Shown one piece after another: positions 1 through 8,156 of a DNA stretch of 64,000 nt. Origin of the DNA: Rhodoligotrophos appendicifer (GTDB taxonomy: Bacteria; Pseudomonadota; Alphaproteobacteria; Rhizobiales; Im1); contig NZ_VHKL01000010.1 of NCBI RefSeq assembly GCF_007474605.1, positions 124,001 through 188,000 of the forward strand. The letters run 5' to 3'. The notes beneath the pieces were generated by a model. The model saw nothing but the letters and a program-made list of their open reading frames with translations, searched no databases and was not told the origin of the DNA. Position 1 is the stretch's first letter. Each line of letters opens with the position of its first letter. A program made the position numbers and the translations under genes.

Positions 1-1527
1 CGCCCGCTCGACGATGGAGGAGATCAGCAGTGGACGCCCGGCTGAGAGCAAGACGATTGTGGGTTTGCCGAGGTCGAGAACCGCATCGACGAATTCCTGC
101 TGGCACCCCGGGAGCCCCGGAGACGACCGGCTGGCTGCCTCGCCGCTCATGCGCGCGCCCTCGCCGACCGCAAGGATGACGATGTCCGCCGAGCGAGCTG
201 CCTCCAGGGCCAGGGGAATCGCGCTCCGGTCTTCTTCGGATAAGGAGACGCCCTGCTCACAAATGATATCGCAGTCGGGTAAAGCGCTGGACAGACCTTC
301 GAGGATGGTGACCGGGTCACTCGCCTGACCTGCGGCGGACCAGGGTCCATTCATTTCGGAACGGGCGTCGGCCAATGGCCCAAGGAGGGCGATCCGGCGT
401 CTTTCCATCGTCAGCGGCAGGAGGCCGTCATTCTTCAGGAGGACGATAGAGTGCCTTGCAACGTCCCGGGCCAAAGCCCGGGAGGGGCTGTCGCCCGAAA
501 CAGTCAGCGACACCTTGCGGCCGCGACGAAAGGGGTCGTCGAACAGACCCAAACGCTCCTTGAGCGAGAGAACGCGGCGAACAGAGGCATCGATTTCCGG
601 CATTGAGACGAGACCGCGCCGCAGGGCTTCCGGGAGGCCCTTCGAGTAGGCGTTCGCCATCATGTCGATGTCGACGCCCGCCTTCAGCGCCAAGGCTGCC
701 GCCTCCGCAAGGTCTGCGGCAACGCCATGATTGAGCAGTTCCGCAATCGCGTTGTAGTCGCTGACCAGCACGCCCTCGAAGCCCAGTTCGCCCCGCAGAA
801 CATTCCGCAAGAGGTAGCGGTGAGCCGTCATCGGTATGCCCGCGACATCGTTAAAGGCGGGCATGATCGCCGCGGCGCCGGCTTTCACCGCCGCCTCGAA
901 GGGGGGCAAGTAGACTTCCCGCAGAGTGCGCTCGGAAATGTCCACCGATGCATATTCCCGACCGGCCGTCGGCGCCCCGTAGGCGCAGAAATGTTTCACA
1001 GTCGCGACGACGCTCTCGGCAGCGGAAAGGTCAGACCCCTGAAAGCCTCGTACTTTTGCAGACCCAATGCGCTGCGCCACGTAGGTGTCTTCGCCCGGGC
1101 CTTCGGCGAGACGTCCCCAACGCGGATCGCGCGCAATGTCCAGCATGGGCGCGAAAACCATGTTCAGACCGTCCTCCGCCGCCTCGATCGCGGCCTGACG
1201 CGCCGTGCTCTCCCAGATCTGTTCGTCGAAAATGCCGGCCTCCGCGGGCCCGATGGGGAAAATGGTGCGCTGACCATGGACCGTATCGAAACCCAGAAGC
1301 AGGGGGATCCCCAGGCGGGATTCTTCCACTGCCAGCTTCTGGACAGCATGAGCGGCTTCTGCTCCCCACAGATTGAGCATGTTGCCAATGAGTCCGGCGC
1401 GTATGCCTTCCGTGGAATCGCCGGCGATCGTGGGCCCGGTGATCACGAAATTCGCCGTGATCATGTTCAACTGGCCAATCTTCTCATCGAGCGTCATGCG
1501 CGCGATCAGCTCATCCACATGCCTCAT
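1..1527 (-). CDS. Glycoside hydrolase family 3 beta-glucosidase (3' end cut by window edge)
   Basis: The minus-strand frame is open from 1527 to the left edge (509 codons), so the C-terminus lies outside the window. It should hydrolyse beta-linked gluco-oligosaccharides from the non-reducing end. The N-terminus (RHVDELIARMTLDEKIGQL) is the usual GH3 opening, followed by LLLGFDTVHG, a DPRWGR(L)AEGPGED stretch and VKHFCAYGAP, and the nucleophile motif VSDY with Asp at about residue 257. The C-terminal domain begins with a SIVLLKNDGLLPL stretch. I chose ATG 1527 because GAGG lies about 7 nt upstream and it gives the standard family start. No signal peptide is visible, so it is probably cytoplasmic, although a longer start cannot be fully excluded. 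It is transcribed divergently from the ABC transporter and glycoamylase-like genes and may act on the same glucan. The exact linkage specificity is inference. Confidence 0.93.
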   Translation of the reverse strand, partial: MRHVDELIARMTLDEKIGQLNMITANFVITGPTIAGDSTEGIRAGLIGNMLNLWGAEAAHAVQKLAVEESRLGIPLLLGFDTVHGQRTIFPIGPAEAGIFDEQIWESTARQAAIEAAEDGLNMVFAPMLDIARDPRWGRLAEGPGEDTYVAQRIGSAKVRGFQGSDLSAAESVVATVKHFCAYGAPTAGREYASVDISERTLREVYLPPFEAAVKAGAAAIMPAFNDVAGIPMTAHRYLLRNVLRGELGFEGVLVSDYNAIAELLNHGVAADLAEAAALALKAGVDIDMMANAYSKGLPEALRRGLVSMPEIDASVRRVLSLKERLGLFDDPFRRGRKVSLTVSGDSPSRALARDVARHSIVLLKNDGLLPLTMERRRIALLGPLADARSEMNGPWSAAGQASDPVTILEGLSSALPDCDIICEQGVSLSEEDRSAIPLALEAARSADIVILAVGEGARMSGEAASRSSPGLPGCQQEFVDAVLDLGKPTIVLLSAGRPLLISSIVERA

Positions 1528-1601
1528 CCTGACCTCGCAGTTGCAATTTTCGACCTTCGCGTTCTACACCAGAGGTGCGCTACCATTGCGTCGATCGGCA
1601 C

Positions 1602-3428
1602 ATGCCCATGAACGTTCCCACCGCCCAAGCTCCGGAAACGATTCCGGACGATCATCACTCGGTCGCCCGCTCCTTACCTATCGAATTGTTCATGCTGGTA
1701 CAGGCCTTCCTGCGGTCCCCCCAGCTCAAGTCCCTGATCGTCATCGGCGTTGCAACAGTGCTCGTGGTGGGGGCGACCGCCTACGGGCAAGTCAAGCTGA
1801 ACGCCTGGAACGGCCCCTTCTACAACGCTCTGGCGCGCAAGGACCTGGAGAGCTTTCTCCACCAGCTCGTGGTGTTCGGAGTGATCGCCAGCGCCCTGCT
1901 GGTGCTGAATGTCGCGCAGGCATGGCTCAATCGGATGACGCAGCTGAAACTGCGCCAGGGGCTGACGGGAGAGCTCCTCAACCAGTGGCTGGTGCCCAAG
2001 CGTGCCTTCCGCCTCGCCGGCTCCACAATAGGCTCGAATCCCGATCAGCGCATTCAGCAGGACGCGCTCAATCTCACTCAGCTGTCGGCAAATCTCGGCA
2101 TAGGCTTGTTGCAGTCGTCCTTGCTGCTGGGGAGTTTCGTTGGCGTCTTATGGGGCCTTTCGGAAGGAGTGGTCATTCACTTCCAGGGGCAGAATTTCAG
2201 CATTCCGGGCTATATGGTCTGGTGCGCGCTCTTCTATGCCGGTCTGGCCTCCTGGCTGAGCTGGCTGGTAGGACGGCGGCTCATTCCGCTCGATGCCGAG
2301 CTTTATTCGCGTGAGGCGGACTTCCGCTTCTCCGTCGTTCATGTGAGCGAGAACAGCGATGCCATCGCATTGCATGGCGGCGAGGCGGACGAGAAACGCT
2401 ACATCCTGCAGGTCTTCGACGCGCTGCTGGTCACCATGCGTCGCATCGTGTTTGCCACAACCGGGCTCATCTGGATCACGTCCGGCTATGGATGGTTCAC
2501 CATCGTGGCTCCGATCCTCGTCGCCATGCCGGCTTATTTCGGCGGCGATCTGTCGTTCGGCGAATTGATGGTGGTCGTCGGTGCGTTCAACCAGGTGCAG
2601 CAGGCGCTGCGCTGGTTCGTGGACAATTTCTCCACGATCGCCGATTGGCGGGCGACTCTTCTCCGCATCGCCAGCTTCAATCGGGCCCTTCTGGCCATGG
2701 ACGATCTGGAGCTCGGCAGAAGCCAAATCAGTGTCACCAGGGATGGCGGTGATCGACTGATCTTCGAGGACCTGCGGCTCGACACGCCCACCTGCTGCAC
2801 GACGCTCGGAGAATCGCGGATCGAGATTCACCGCGGCGATCGCGTCCTCATCAGCGGCGCCTCGGGCAGCGGCAAGACAACCTTGTTCAGAGCGATCGGA
2901 GGGTTGTGGCCATGGGGCTCCGGTCATATCCGGCTGCCCTCAGACAGCGTGATGTTCGTCCCGCGACACCCGTATGTGCCAACGGGGACGCTGCGTTCCG
3001 CGCTGGCCTATCCCGCTCAGGAGGCTTCGGGTGCAGATGAAGAGCTGGTTAAGGTCCTGAAGAAGACCAGCCTTGGTCGGTTTGCCGGGGATCTCGATCG
3101 TGTCGCTCGCTGGGACAAGGAGATGAGTTTCGATGAGCAGCAATGCCTTGCCTTTGCACGGATCTATTTGCAGCGGCCGAAATGGGTGATCATCGACGAG
3201 GCCATCGATGGCGTTGACGACAATGGACGGCGGGTCATCTTCAGCATCCTCAAGGAAGACATGGCCGATGCCTGCATCATCTATATCGGGCGCGGCGCCT
3301 CCCAAGACGAGTTCTTCACGCGGAGCCTCACTCTGGTGGTCGAGAAGGTGGCGCCAAGTGCAAATTTAACCGATGCCGCGATAAGCTTGGGGGAAACCGA
3401 GCCGAGGCATCTTCCCGCCGCCACGTAG
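1602..3428 (+). CDS. SbmA/BacA-like ABC transporter, fused permease and ATPase (YddA type)
   Basis: A 608-residue fused transporter of the ABC_membrane_2 (PF06472) family, whose members move peptides, cobalamin or fatty-acyl compounds across the inner membrane. Hydrophobic helices occupy about residues 35-300; KLNAWNGPFYNAL near residue 60 is a family hallmark. The ATPase has Walker A GASGSGKT at about 417 and Walker B WVIIDEA at about 527. The signature loop, normally LSxGEQQR, reads MSFDEQQC, so the key Gly is Asp. The frame is open from GTG 1575; ATG 1602 or 1608 are more likely starts but neither has a strong ribosome-binding site. The next gene begins 10 nt after the stop, so the two are probably one operon. 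The substrate is unknown; a sugar or peptide related to the neighbouring hydrolases is only a guess. Confidence 0.88.
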   Translation: MPMNVPTAQAPETIPDDHHSVARSLPIELFMLVQAFLRSPQLKSLIVIGVATVLVVGATAYGQVKLNAWNGPFYNALARKDLESFLHQLVVFGVIASALLVLNVAQAWLNRMTQLKLRQGLTGELLNQWLVPKRAFRLAGSTIGSNPDQRIQQDALNLTQLSANLGIGLLQSSLLLGSFVGVLWGLSEGVVIHFQGQNFSIPGYMVWCALFYAGLASWLSWLVGRRLIPLDAELYSREADFRFSVVHVSENSDAIALHGGEADEKRYILQVFDALLVTMRRIVFATTGLIWITSGYGWFTIVAPILVAMPAYFGGDLSFGELMVVVGAFNQVQQALRWFVDNFSTIADWRATLLRIASFNRALLAMDDLELGRSQISVTRDGGDRLIFEDLRLDTPTCCTTLGESRIEIHRGDRVLISGASGSGKTTLFRAIGGLWPWGSGHIRLPSDSVMFVPRHPYVPTGTLRSALAYPAQEASGADEELVKVLKKTSLGRFAGDLDRVARWDKEMSFDEQQCLAFARIYLQRPKWVIIDEAIDGVDDNGRRVIFSILKEDMADACIIYIGRGASQDEFFTRSLTLVVEKVAPSANLTDAAISLGETEPRHLPAAT

Positions 3429-3438
3429 GATCCGCTCC

Positions 3439-4728
3439 ATGCCGAATGAGACCACCCGCGCCAAAGACCTTCGCGACGAGGACCTTCTCGAGCTGGTCCA
3501 GCGGCAGACTTTCGGATTCTTCTGGGAGGGTGCGCACCCAGCAAGCGGTCTTGCCCGCGACCGGGCCATGACGACGCACGATCCCGACAACGACATCGTC
3601 GCGATCGGTGGCTCCGGTTTCGGCGTCATGGCCATCATCGTTGCAGTGGAGCGAGGATGGATTTCGAGGAGCGCAGCGCTGGAGCGGCTCGACATCATGC
3701 TCCGGTGCCTGGAGAAGGCCACCTGCTATCATGGCCTGTTTCCTCACTTCATGAACGGGCAGACGGGTGCCAGCATAGCGTTCTGGCGGAAGGACGACGG
3801 CGCCGATCTCGTCGAGACGGCGTTCTTGTTCATGGGGCTGCTGTGCGTCCGCCAGTATTTCGACACGGATACTCCCGAGGAGCGGCGCCTGCGGGAGCGT
3901 ATCGGCTGGCTATGGCACGACACCGAATGGACGTGGCACACGCAGGGCGGCCGGGAAATCCTGTACTGGCACTGGAGCCCCAATAACGGGTTCTCGATGA
4001 ACCACGAGATCCGCGGCTGGAACGAGTGCCTCGTCGCCTATGTCCTGGCCGCAGGTGCGCCAAAATATGCGATCGATCCGGCTGTCTACCACAATGGCTG
4101 GGCCCTGAACCGGAGGTTCCTGAACGGCCATCGCTACTACGGCATCGACCTGCCCCTGGGACCCCCTTTCGGGGGGCCGCTCTTCTTTTGCCACTACTCG
4201 TTTTCCGGCCTGGATCCTCGCGGCTTGAAGGACAGCTATGCCGATTACTACGAACAGAACCTCGCCCATACCCTGATCAACTACGAGCACTGCGTTCGAA
4301 ATCCCAACGCGTATCCCGGCTATGGGGCGAACTGCTGGGGATTGACCGCCAGTGACGATCCCGACGGCTATGCCGCTCATGCGCCCGATGGTGGGAACGA
4401 CAATGGAGTGATTTCGCCCACGGCGGCCTTGTCGAGCTTTCCCTATGCACCGGACAAGGCAATGCAGGCTCTGCGCCATTTCTATGATGATCGTGGCGAT
4501 CAGATCTGGGGGCGTTACGGCTTCGTGGATGCCTTCTCCGACAGGGCCGGCTGGACAGCGAACACCTTCCTGGCCATCGACCAGGGACCCATCATCACCA
4601 TGATCGAGAATTATCGCACCGGTTTGCTTTGGCGGCTCTTCATGAGCGTTCCGGACGTGCAAAGAGGCCTCAGACGGCTCGGGTTTCAGAGCCCGCATCT
4701 GGACCCATCGACAGCTCTTGTCTCCTAG
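3439..4728 (+). CDS. Glycoamylase-like domain protein (PF10091; GH144-type candidate beta-1,2-glucanase)
   Basis: A 429-residue protein that is almost entirely one (alpha/alpha)6-type glycoamylase-like domain. Family landmarks are QTFGFFWEGAHPASGLARDR near residue 25, a WHWSPNNGFSMNHEIRGWNE stretch near 175, CHYSFSGLDPRG near 250, the NDNGVISPTAALSSFPYAP block near 320 and the WGRYGFVDAFS stretch near 355. Characterised PF10091 members include endo-beta-1,2-glucanases (GH144) and the cyclising region of cyclic beta-1,2-glucan synthase, so beta-1,2-glucan cleavage is the best specific guess; many members are only called putative glucoamylase. There is no signal peptide, so it would act in the cytoplasm. 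ATG 3439 has AGGA 8 nt upstream and follows the transporter stop by 10 nt. A GH3 beta-glucosidase is divergent to this operon. Confidence 0.88.
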   Translation: MPNETTRAKDLRDEDLLELVQRQTFGFFWEGAHPASGLARDRAMTTHDPDNDIVAIGGSGFGVMAIIVAVERGWISRSAALERLDIMLRCLEKATCYHGLFPHFMNGQTGASIAFWRKDDGADLVETAFLFMGLLCVRQYFDTDTPEERRLRERIGWLWHDTEWTWHTQGGREILYWHWSPNNGFSMNHEIRGWNECLVAYVLAAGAPKYAIDPAVYHNGWALNRRFLNGHRYYGIDLPLGPPFGGPLFFCHYSFSGLDPRGLKDSYADYYEQNLAHTLINYEHCVRNPNAYPGYGANCWGLTASDDPDGYAAHAPDGGNDNGVISPTAALSSFPYAPDKAMQALRHFYDDRGDQIWGRYGFVDAFSDRAGWTANTFLAIDQGPIITMIENYRTGLLWRLFMSVPDVQRGLRRLGFQSPHLDPSTALVS

Positions 4729-4826
4729 CGCTCGGGAGGTCCGCCCCACACGCACGCAGATCCTGTCATTCGAGGATCATCAGTGCCATATTGTACGCGT
4801 GTGATGGATGGGTCAGGGCAAAGGCG

Positions 4827-5366
4827 ATGGCGGAGCTTTCGAGCGTTACGAGGATCGCGGCCGGGATTGTGCTGGCCGCCTGCCTGCTGTCCGCAGGCGG
4901 GCTCGGATCTGTCCGGGCCCAGGGCACAGGCTGCACTCTCACCGAGGTCACGGGCACACCACCGCGCTCCGTCCTTCGTTGCCCCGGGCTCGTGATCGAG
5001 GCTGAGCGGAGCGCCCAGTACCAGTTGCTGGACCGAGACCGAAATCAGGTGCCGGATGCTGCAAGGCTCAACCAGGGTGCATTGCTCATCGAATATTCCG
5101 GGGGCAAGCGGGACGGCTTTCAGATCCTTACGCCACACGCCATTGCCTCCGTGCGCGGGACGAGCTGGGCCGTGGATGTCAAAGGCGTGGACACCGCCGT
5201 TCTCGTCGTCACCGGCCGGGTCGATGTCAGACGGCCCACAGCCAGCAGAGGCGTGGTGCTCCAAGCCGGGCAAGGGGTCGATGTCGGTCCCGGGTCCGGT
5301 CCGCTCGAGGTCAAGACTTGGGGAGCCCCTCGCGTAAGGGCGCTGCTGGCTCGCTTCGGCCGCTGA
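4827..5366 (+). CDS. Secreted FecR-domain protein
   Basis: A 179-residue protein with a clear signal peptide (about residues 1-30, hydrophobic AAGIVLAACLLSAGG, ending at SVRAQ) and a compact FecR domain with the hallmark TPHAIASVRGTSWAVDV near residue 110, followed by VVTGRVDV. FecR domains are periplasmic sensory or scaffold modules. Start ATG 4827 was chosen because it gives the signal peptide directly and has AAAGG just upstream; the frame continues open to 4629 without a good start. The stop at 5364-5366 is one base from the ATG of the CHASE2 cyclase. FecR proteins paired with CHASE2 cyclases are common in alphaproteobacteria, so it probably interacts with the periplasmic CHASE2 domain of its neighbour. 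That interaction is inferred from gene pairing only. Confidence 0.85.
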   Translation: MAELSSVTRIAAGIVLAACLLSAGGLGSVRAQGTGCTLTEVTGTPPRSVLRCPGLVIEAERSAQYQLLDRDRNQVPDAARLNQGALLIEYSGGKRDGFQILTPHAIASVRGTSWAVDVKGVDTAVLVVTGRVDVRRPTASRGVVLQAGQGVDVGPGSGPLEVKTWGAPRVRALLARFGR

Positions 5367-5367
5367 G

Positions 5368-7197
5368 ATGCACCGCCTGCTCCAACGCCGCGGCGCAATG
5401 GCGTTGGCCTTGCTCGGGGCGCTGGCCTGGACCGCGCTTCTCTCGACCTGGCATTTTTACGGTCGAAGTACTGTCCTCGATCGTGTGGAAGCTCAAAGCG
5501 TCGACCTTCGCTTCCTGGCGTCTGGACAGCGAACACCGCCGCCCAATCTCGTCATCGTCGCCATCGATGACAGAACGGTCGCCGCGGTCGGGCAGTATCC
5601 CCTGCCGCGGGACCGCATGGCCGACCTCATCGGCACGATCGCGGCACAGTCACCCGCCGCGATCGCCGTGGACATCCTGTTCCTCGAGCAGGGTAGCGCA
5701 GAGGGTGACGCTTCGCTGGCAGGAGCGCTGAAATCATGGCCGAGCGTCATCGGCGCCGTCGGCGTCTTCGACGGCTCGGACCAGGGCGCAACCCTTACGC
5801 CCAGCTCTGCCAATGTAATCCTTCCAGCGGAACCCATGCGATCGGCTGCGCTGATCGGATTGGTGAACATCGCCACGGACATCACCGGCACCCCTAGGCA
5901 CATTCCCTTGCTGTTCCAAACTCCAGACGGCCTTCTTCCCGCCTTTCCCCTGGCCGCCGCGATGGTCGCGGCAAAGGAGGGCCCGCAGATCGGCCACGAC
6001 GAGATCGTTGTCGGAAAGCACCGGATCGCGGTGGATCTCGGGCAGAGCCTTGCCCTGCGCTTCTACGGACCGCCTCGCACGATCTCCACCCTGAGCGCCT
6101 CGGATGTCCTTGCCTCGCACTCTGTAAACCTCAGGGACAAAATCGTCGTCATCGGGGCCACTGCAATCGGCAGTGGCGACACCTTCGCGACCCCTTTTGC
6201 CCCCGTCGTTCCAGGGGTTGAGATTCTGGCGACCGCGATCGGCAACCTGACGGACGGCGGTCTCGTTCGTACCAAGACCATCCGGATGCTGGATATCCTG
6301 GCAGCCGCATTGCTTGCGGTGGCGTCGATCCTGCTCATTACCGTTCGGCGCACGGTCCTCGGTTTGGCAACGGCTCTCCTGGCCTACGCCGTATGGATCG
6401 CGATCGCGTTTGCAGCCTTTCCTTATGGGCTTTGGTTCAGCATCAGCGTACCGCTCGGCGCAGCTCTACCGCCCGCCCTGATCTATGCGGGTTTCTGCCT
6501 TTGGATCGATCGGAAGCGGGCCACCGCGGCAGAGGCCATCGGGGCGCAGTTGCTCGTCTTTCAGCCGAAAATTCTGACTGAGCAGCTGATCGAGGACCCA
6601 GGCTTTCTCGCCGAACCGGTGGAACGGGATGTGGGCGTCCTGTTCATCGATCTCTCTGGCTTCACGACGCTGAGCGAACGGCTGAAGGCATCCCGCACGC
6701 GTGAGGTCCTGAAGAGCTTTCATGCCATGATCGACCAAACCGTTTCGGCGCATAACGGGTTCGTGGCTGCCTTCATGGGGGATGGCGCGATGGCAGTTTT
6801 CGGTTTCCCGCGCGCTTCGGCCGACAGCGCTGCACAGACGATTGGTGCTGCATTGGAACTCGAGAGGGAAGTCGAGATTTGGGGGACCGACCCGGTCTTC
6901 GGCTCCGCTCCCATGCGGTGCCGCATCGGTGTCCATTACGGACCGGTCGTGCTTTCGCGCCTGGGAAGCGACGTCCATCAACACATCACGGCTACCGGGG
7001 ATACCGTGAACACGGCAAGCCGGCTCATGGAGATCGCAAAGGAGCAGGCCGTTACCATCGTCGTCAGCCATGATGCCTATCTGGCTGCCCATCAACAGGA
7101 TCAAGGGATCGTTGATCTCGGCCCGCCGTCGACGGTGCCCATACGAGGGCGCCGGGAGCCCATCGTCGTGCATTATCGCGCCAAGGCGGCCGACTGA
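5368..7197 (+). CDS. CHASE2-domain class III adenylate/guanylate cyclase
   Basis: A 609-residue membrane receptor cyclase that would make cAMP (or cGMP) in response to a periplasmic signal. Order: one N-terminal TM (about 7-25), CHASE2 sensor (about 30-290, with VIVAIDDRTV and AVDILFLE), three TM helices (about 305-385) and a catalytic domain (about 420-605). Metal-binding Asp residues are visible in VLFIDLSGFT and FMGDGAMAVFG, and ATGDTVNTASRLM forms the core. Where most adenylate cyclases have a substrate-selecting Lys (KFxGD), this protein reads AAFMGD, so Lys is Ala; the second selecting position is Thr (class IIIb-like). Nucleotide specificity is therefore less certain than the fold. It begins one base after the FecR stop and is the last gene of the run; the following gene is convergent. 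Confidence 0.92.
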   Translation: MHRLLQRRGAMALALLGALAWTALLSTWHFYGRSTVLDRVEAQSVDLRFLASGQRTPPPNLVIVAIDDRTVAAVGQYPLPRDRMADLIGTIAAQSPAAIAVDILFLEQGSAEGDASLAGALKSWPSVIGAVGVFDGSDQGATLTPSSANVILPAEPMRSAALIGLVNIATDITGTPRHIPLLFQTPDGLLPAFPLAAAMVAAKEGPQIGHDEIVVGKHRIAVDLGQSLALRFYGPPRTISTLSASDVLASHSVNLRDKIVVIGATAIGSGDTFATPFAPVVPGVEILATAIGNLTDGGLVRTKTIRMLDILAAALLAVASILLITVRRTVLGLATALLAYAVWIAIAFAAFPYGLWFSISVPLGAALPPALIYAGFCLWIDRKRATAAEAIGAQLLVFQPKILTEQLIEDPGFLAEPVERDVGVLFIDLSGFTTLSERLKASRTREVLKSFHAMIDQTVSAHNGFVAAFMGDGAMAVFGFPRASADSAAQTIGAALELEREVEIWGTDPVFGSAPMRCRIGVHYGPVVLSRLGSDVHQHITATGDTVNTASRLMEIAKEQAVTIVVSHDAYLAAHQQDQGIVDLGPPSTVPIRGRREPIVVHYRAKAAD

Positions 7198-7217
7198 CGC
7201 GCTCGGGGATACTCCTG

Positions 7218-8156
7218 CTACATCAAGCCGAGCTTCTGCAGCACCAGCTTGGTTATGGCGGCATCCGCCATCGCCAATCCGGGCGGGACATAGCCTATGG
7301 TTCTGTTCGGGTCCCAGGCCACGGCAGACTTTCCTGAGACGGCGGCCGCCAAATCCGAATCGAAGGAGCGCTTGATCGGTACCATCCCAGAGGCCACGAG
7401 ACCCTTGGTCTGGACCGCATCGTCGGTCGTCATAGAATCGAAAGCGGCGACCGTTTCCGGCTGCCACGGTTTGCCGAGGTCGACACCGATGGCCAATGCA
7501 CCGCCACGAAGCTTTCCGCAGTCGATAAAGGGGGCCTCCTGCATTCCCAGCGGCACCATTCCCACGACAATATCGGCCTCGTAAATGGCGTCGGAGCCCG
7601 CCTCTGCCACCTCGACTTCAAGCCCGCGGGCCTCGACTTCATCGGCATATTTCCGCGCGGACTGCTCCGTGCGGCTCACGGCGATGATACGCTTGAGCGG
7701 GCGGACGGCGAGCAGCGCATCAAGATGCGTCCGCGCCTGCAATCCACAGCCGATCATGGCCACAGTGTCAGCGCCCGGGGCTGCCCAGTAATCGGCGCCA
7801 AGGGCTGAGACCGCTGCCGTCCTGAAACCCGTCAGCCAGGAAAAATCGAGGAAAGCCAAAGTCTCGGCGGTGATGGCATGGGTCGCGATGAGCTGGGCAT
7901 TGATGTATTTGCCGGCGGCCTTGGAGGCCGGGGTGGACGCGACCCATTTGACCACGGCGATGTCATCCAGGACGGCCGGCATCGCATGGAAAAAGCCGCC
8001 GCCGGCCGTGTGCAATCCGATCTTGGCCACAACGGGATCAGCAGCCTCGGCTCTTCTGCGAAAGGCCGCCCGCAGAGCATCCAGGCCCTCCTCATAGGTC
8101 AGGCCGATGCCGATCAGCCGATCGTCGGTCAGATAGGGCGGAGTCTTGCTCATCAA
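7218..8156 (-). CDS. Ornithine cyclodeaminase / mu-crystallin family protein
   Basis: A 312-residue NAD(P)-binding protein of the OCD/Mu-crystallin family, members of which include ornithine cyclodeaminase, alanine dehydrogenase and ketimine or delta1-pyrroline-carboxylate reductases. The Rossmann fingerprint VAMIGCGLQARTHLDALL is at about residue 130, preceded by the family substrate strand GGGFFHAMPAV and the KWVASTP stretch. The PYLTDDRLIG start is also typical. The specific reaction cannot be read from sequence. Its ATG overlaps the stop of the upstream FAD enzyme (ATGA), so the two are translationally coupled and probably work on one compound, for example an imine or keto product made by the oxidoreductase (inference). 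It ends 20 bases from the convergent cyclase gene. Confidence 0.87.
   Translation of the reverse strand: MMSKTPPYLTDDRLIGIGLTYEEGLDALRAAFRRRAEAADPVVAKIGLHTAGGGFFHAMPAVLDDIAVVKWVASTPASKAAGKYINAQLIATHAITAETLAFLDFSWLTGFRTAAVSALGADYWAAPGADTVAMIGCGLQARTHLDALLAVRPLKRIIAVSRTEQSARKYADEVEARGLEVEVAEAGSDAIYEADIVVGMVPLGMQEAPFIDCGKLRGGALAIGVDLGKPWQPETVAAFDSMTTDDAVQTKGLVASGMVPIKRSFDSDLAAAVSGKSAVAWDPNRTIGYVPPGLAMADAAITKLVLQKLGLM

Noticed and set aside
727-1611. 294-codon plus-strand open frame
   Set aside because: It is antisense to the GH3 gene, which carries the nucleophile motif and continues off the left edge.
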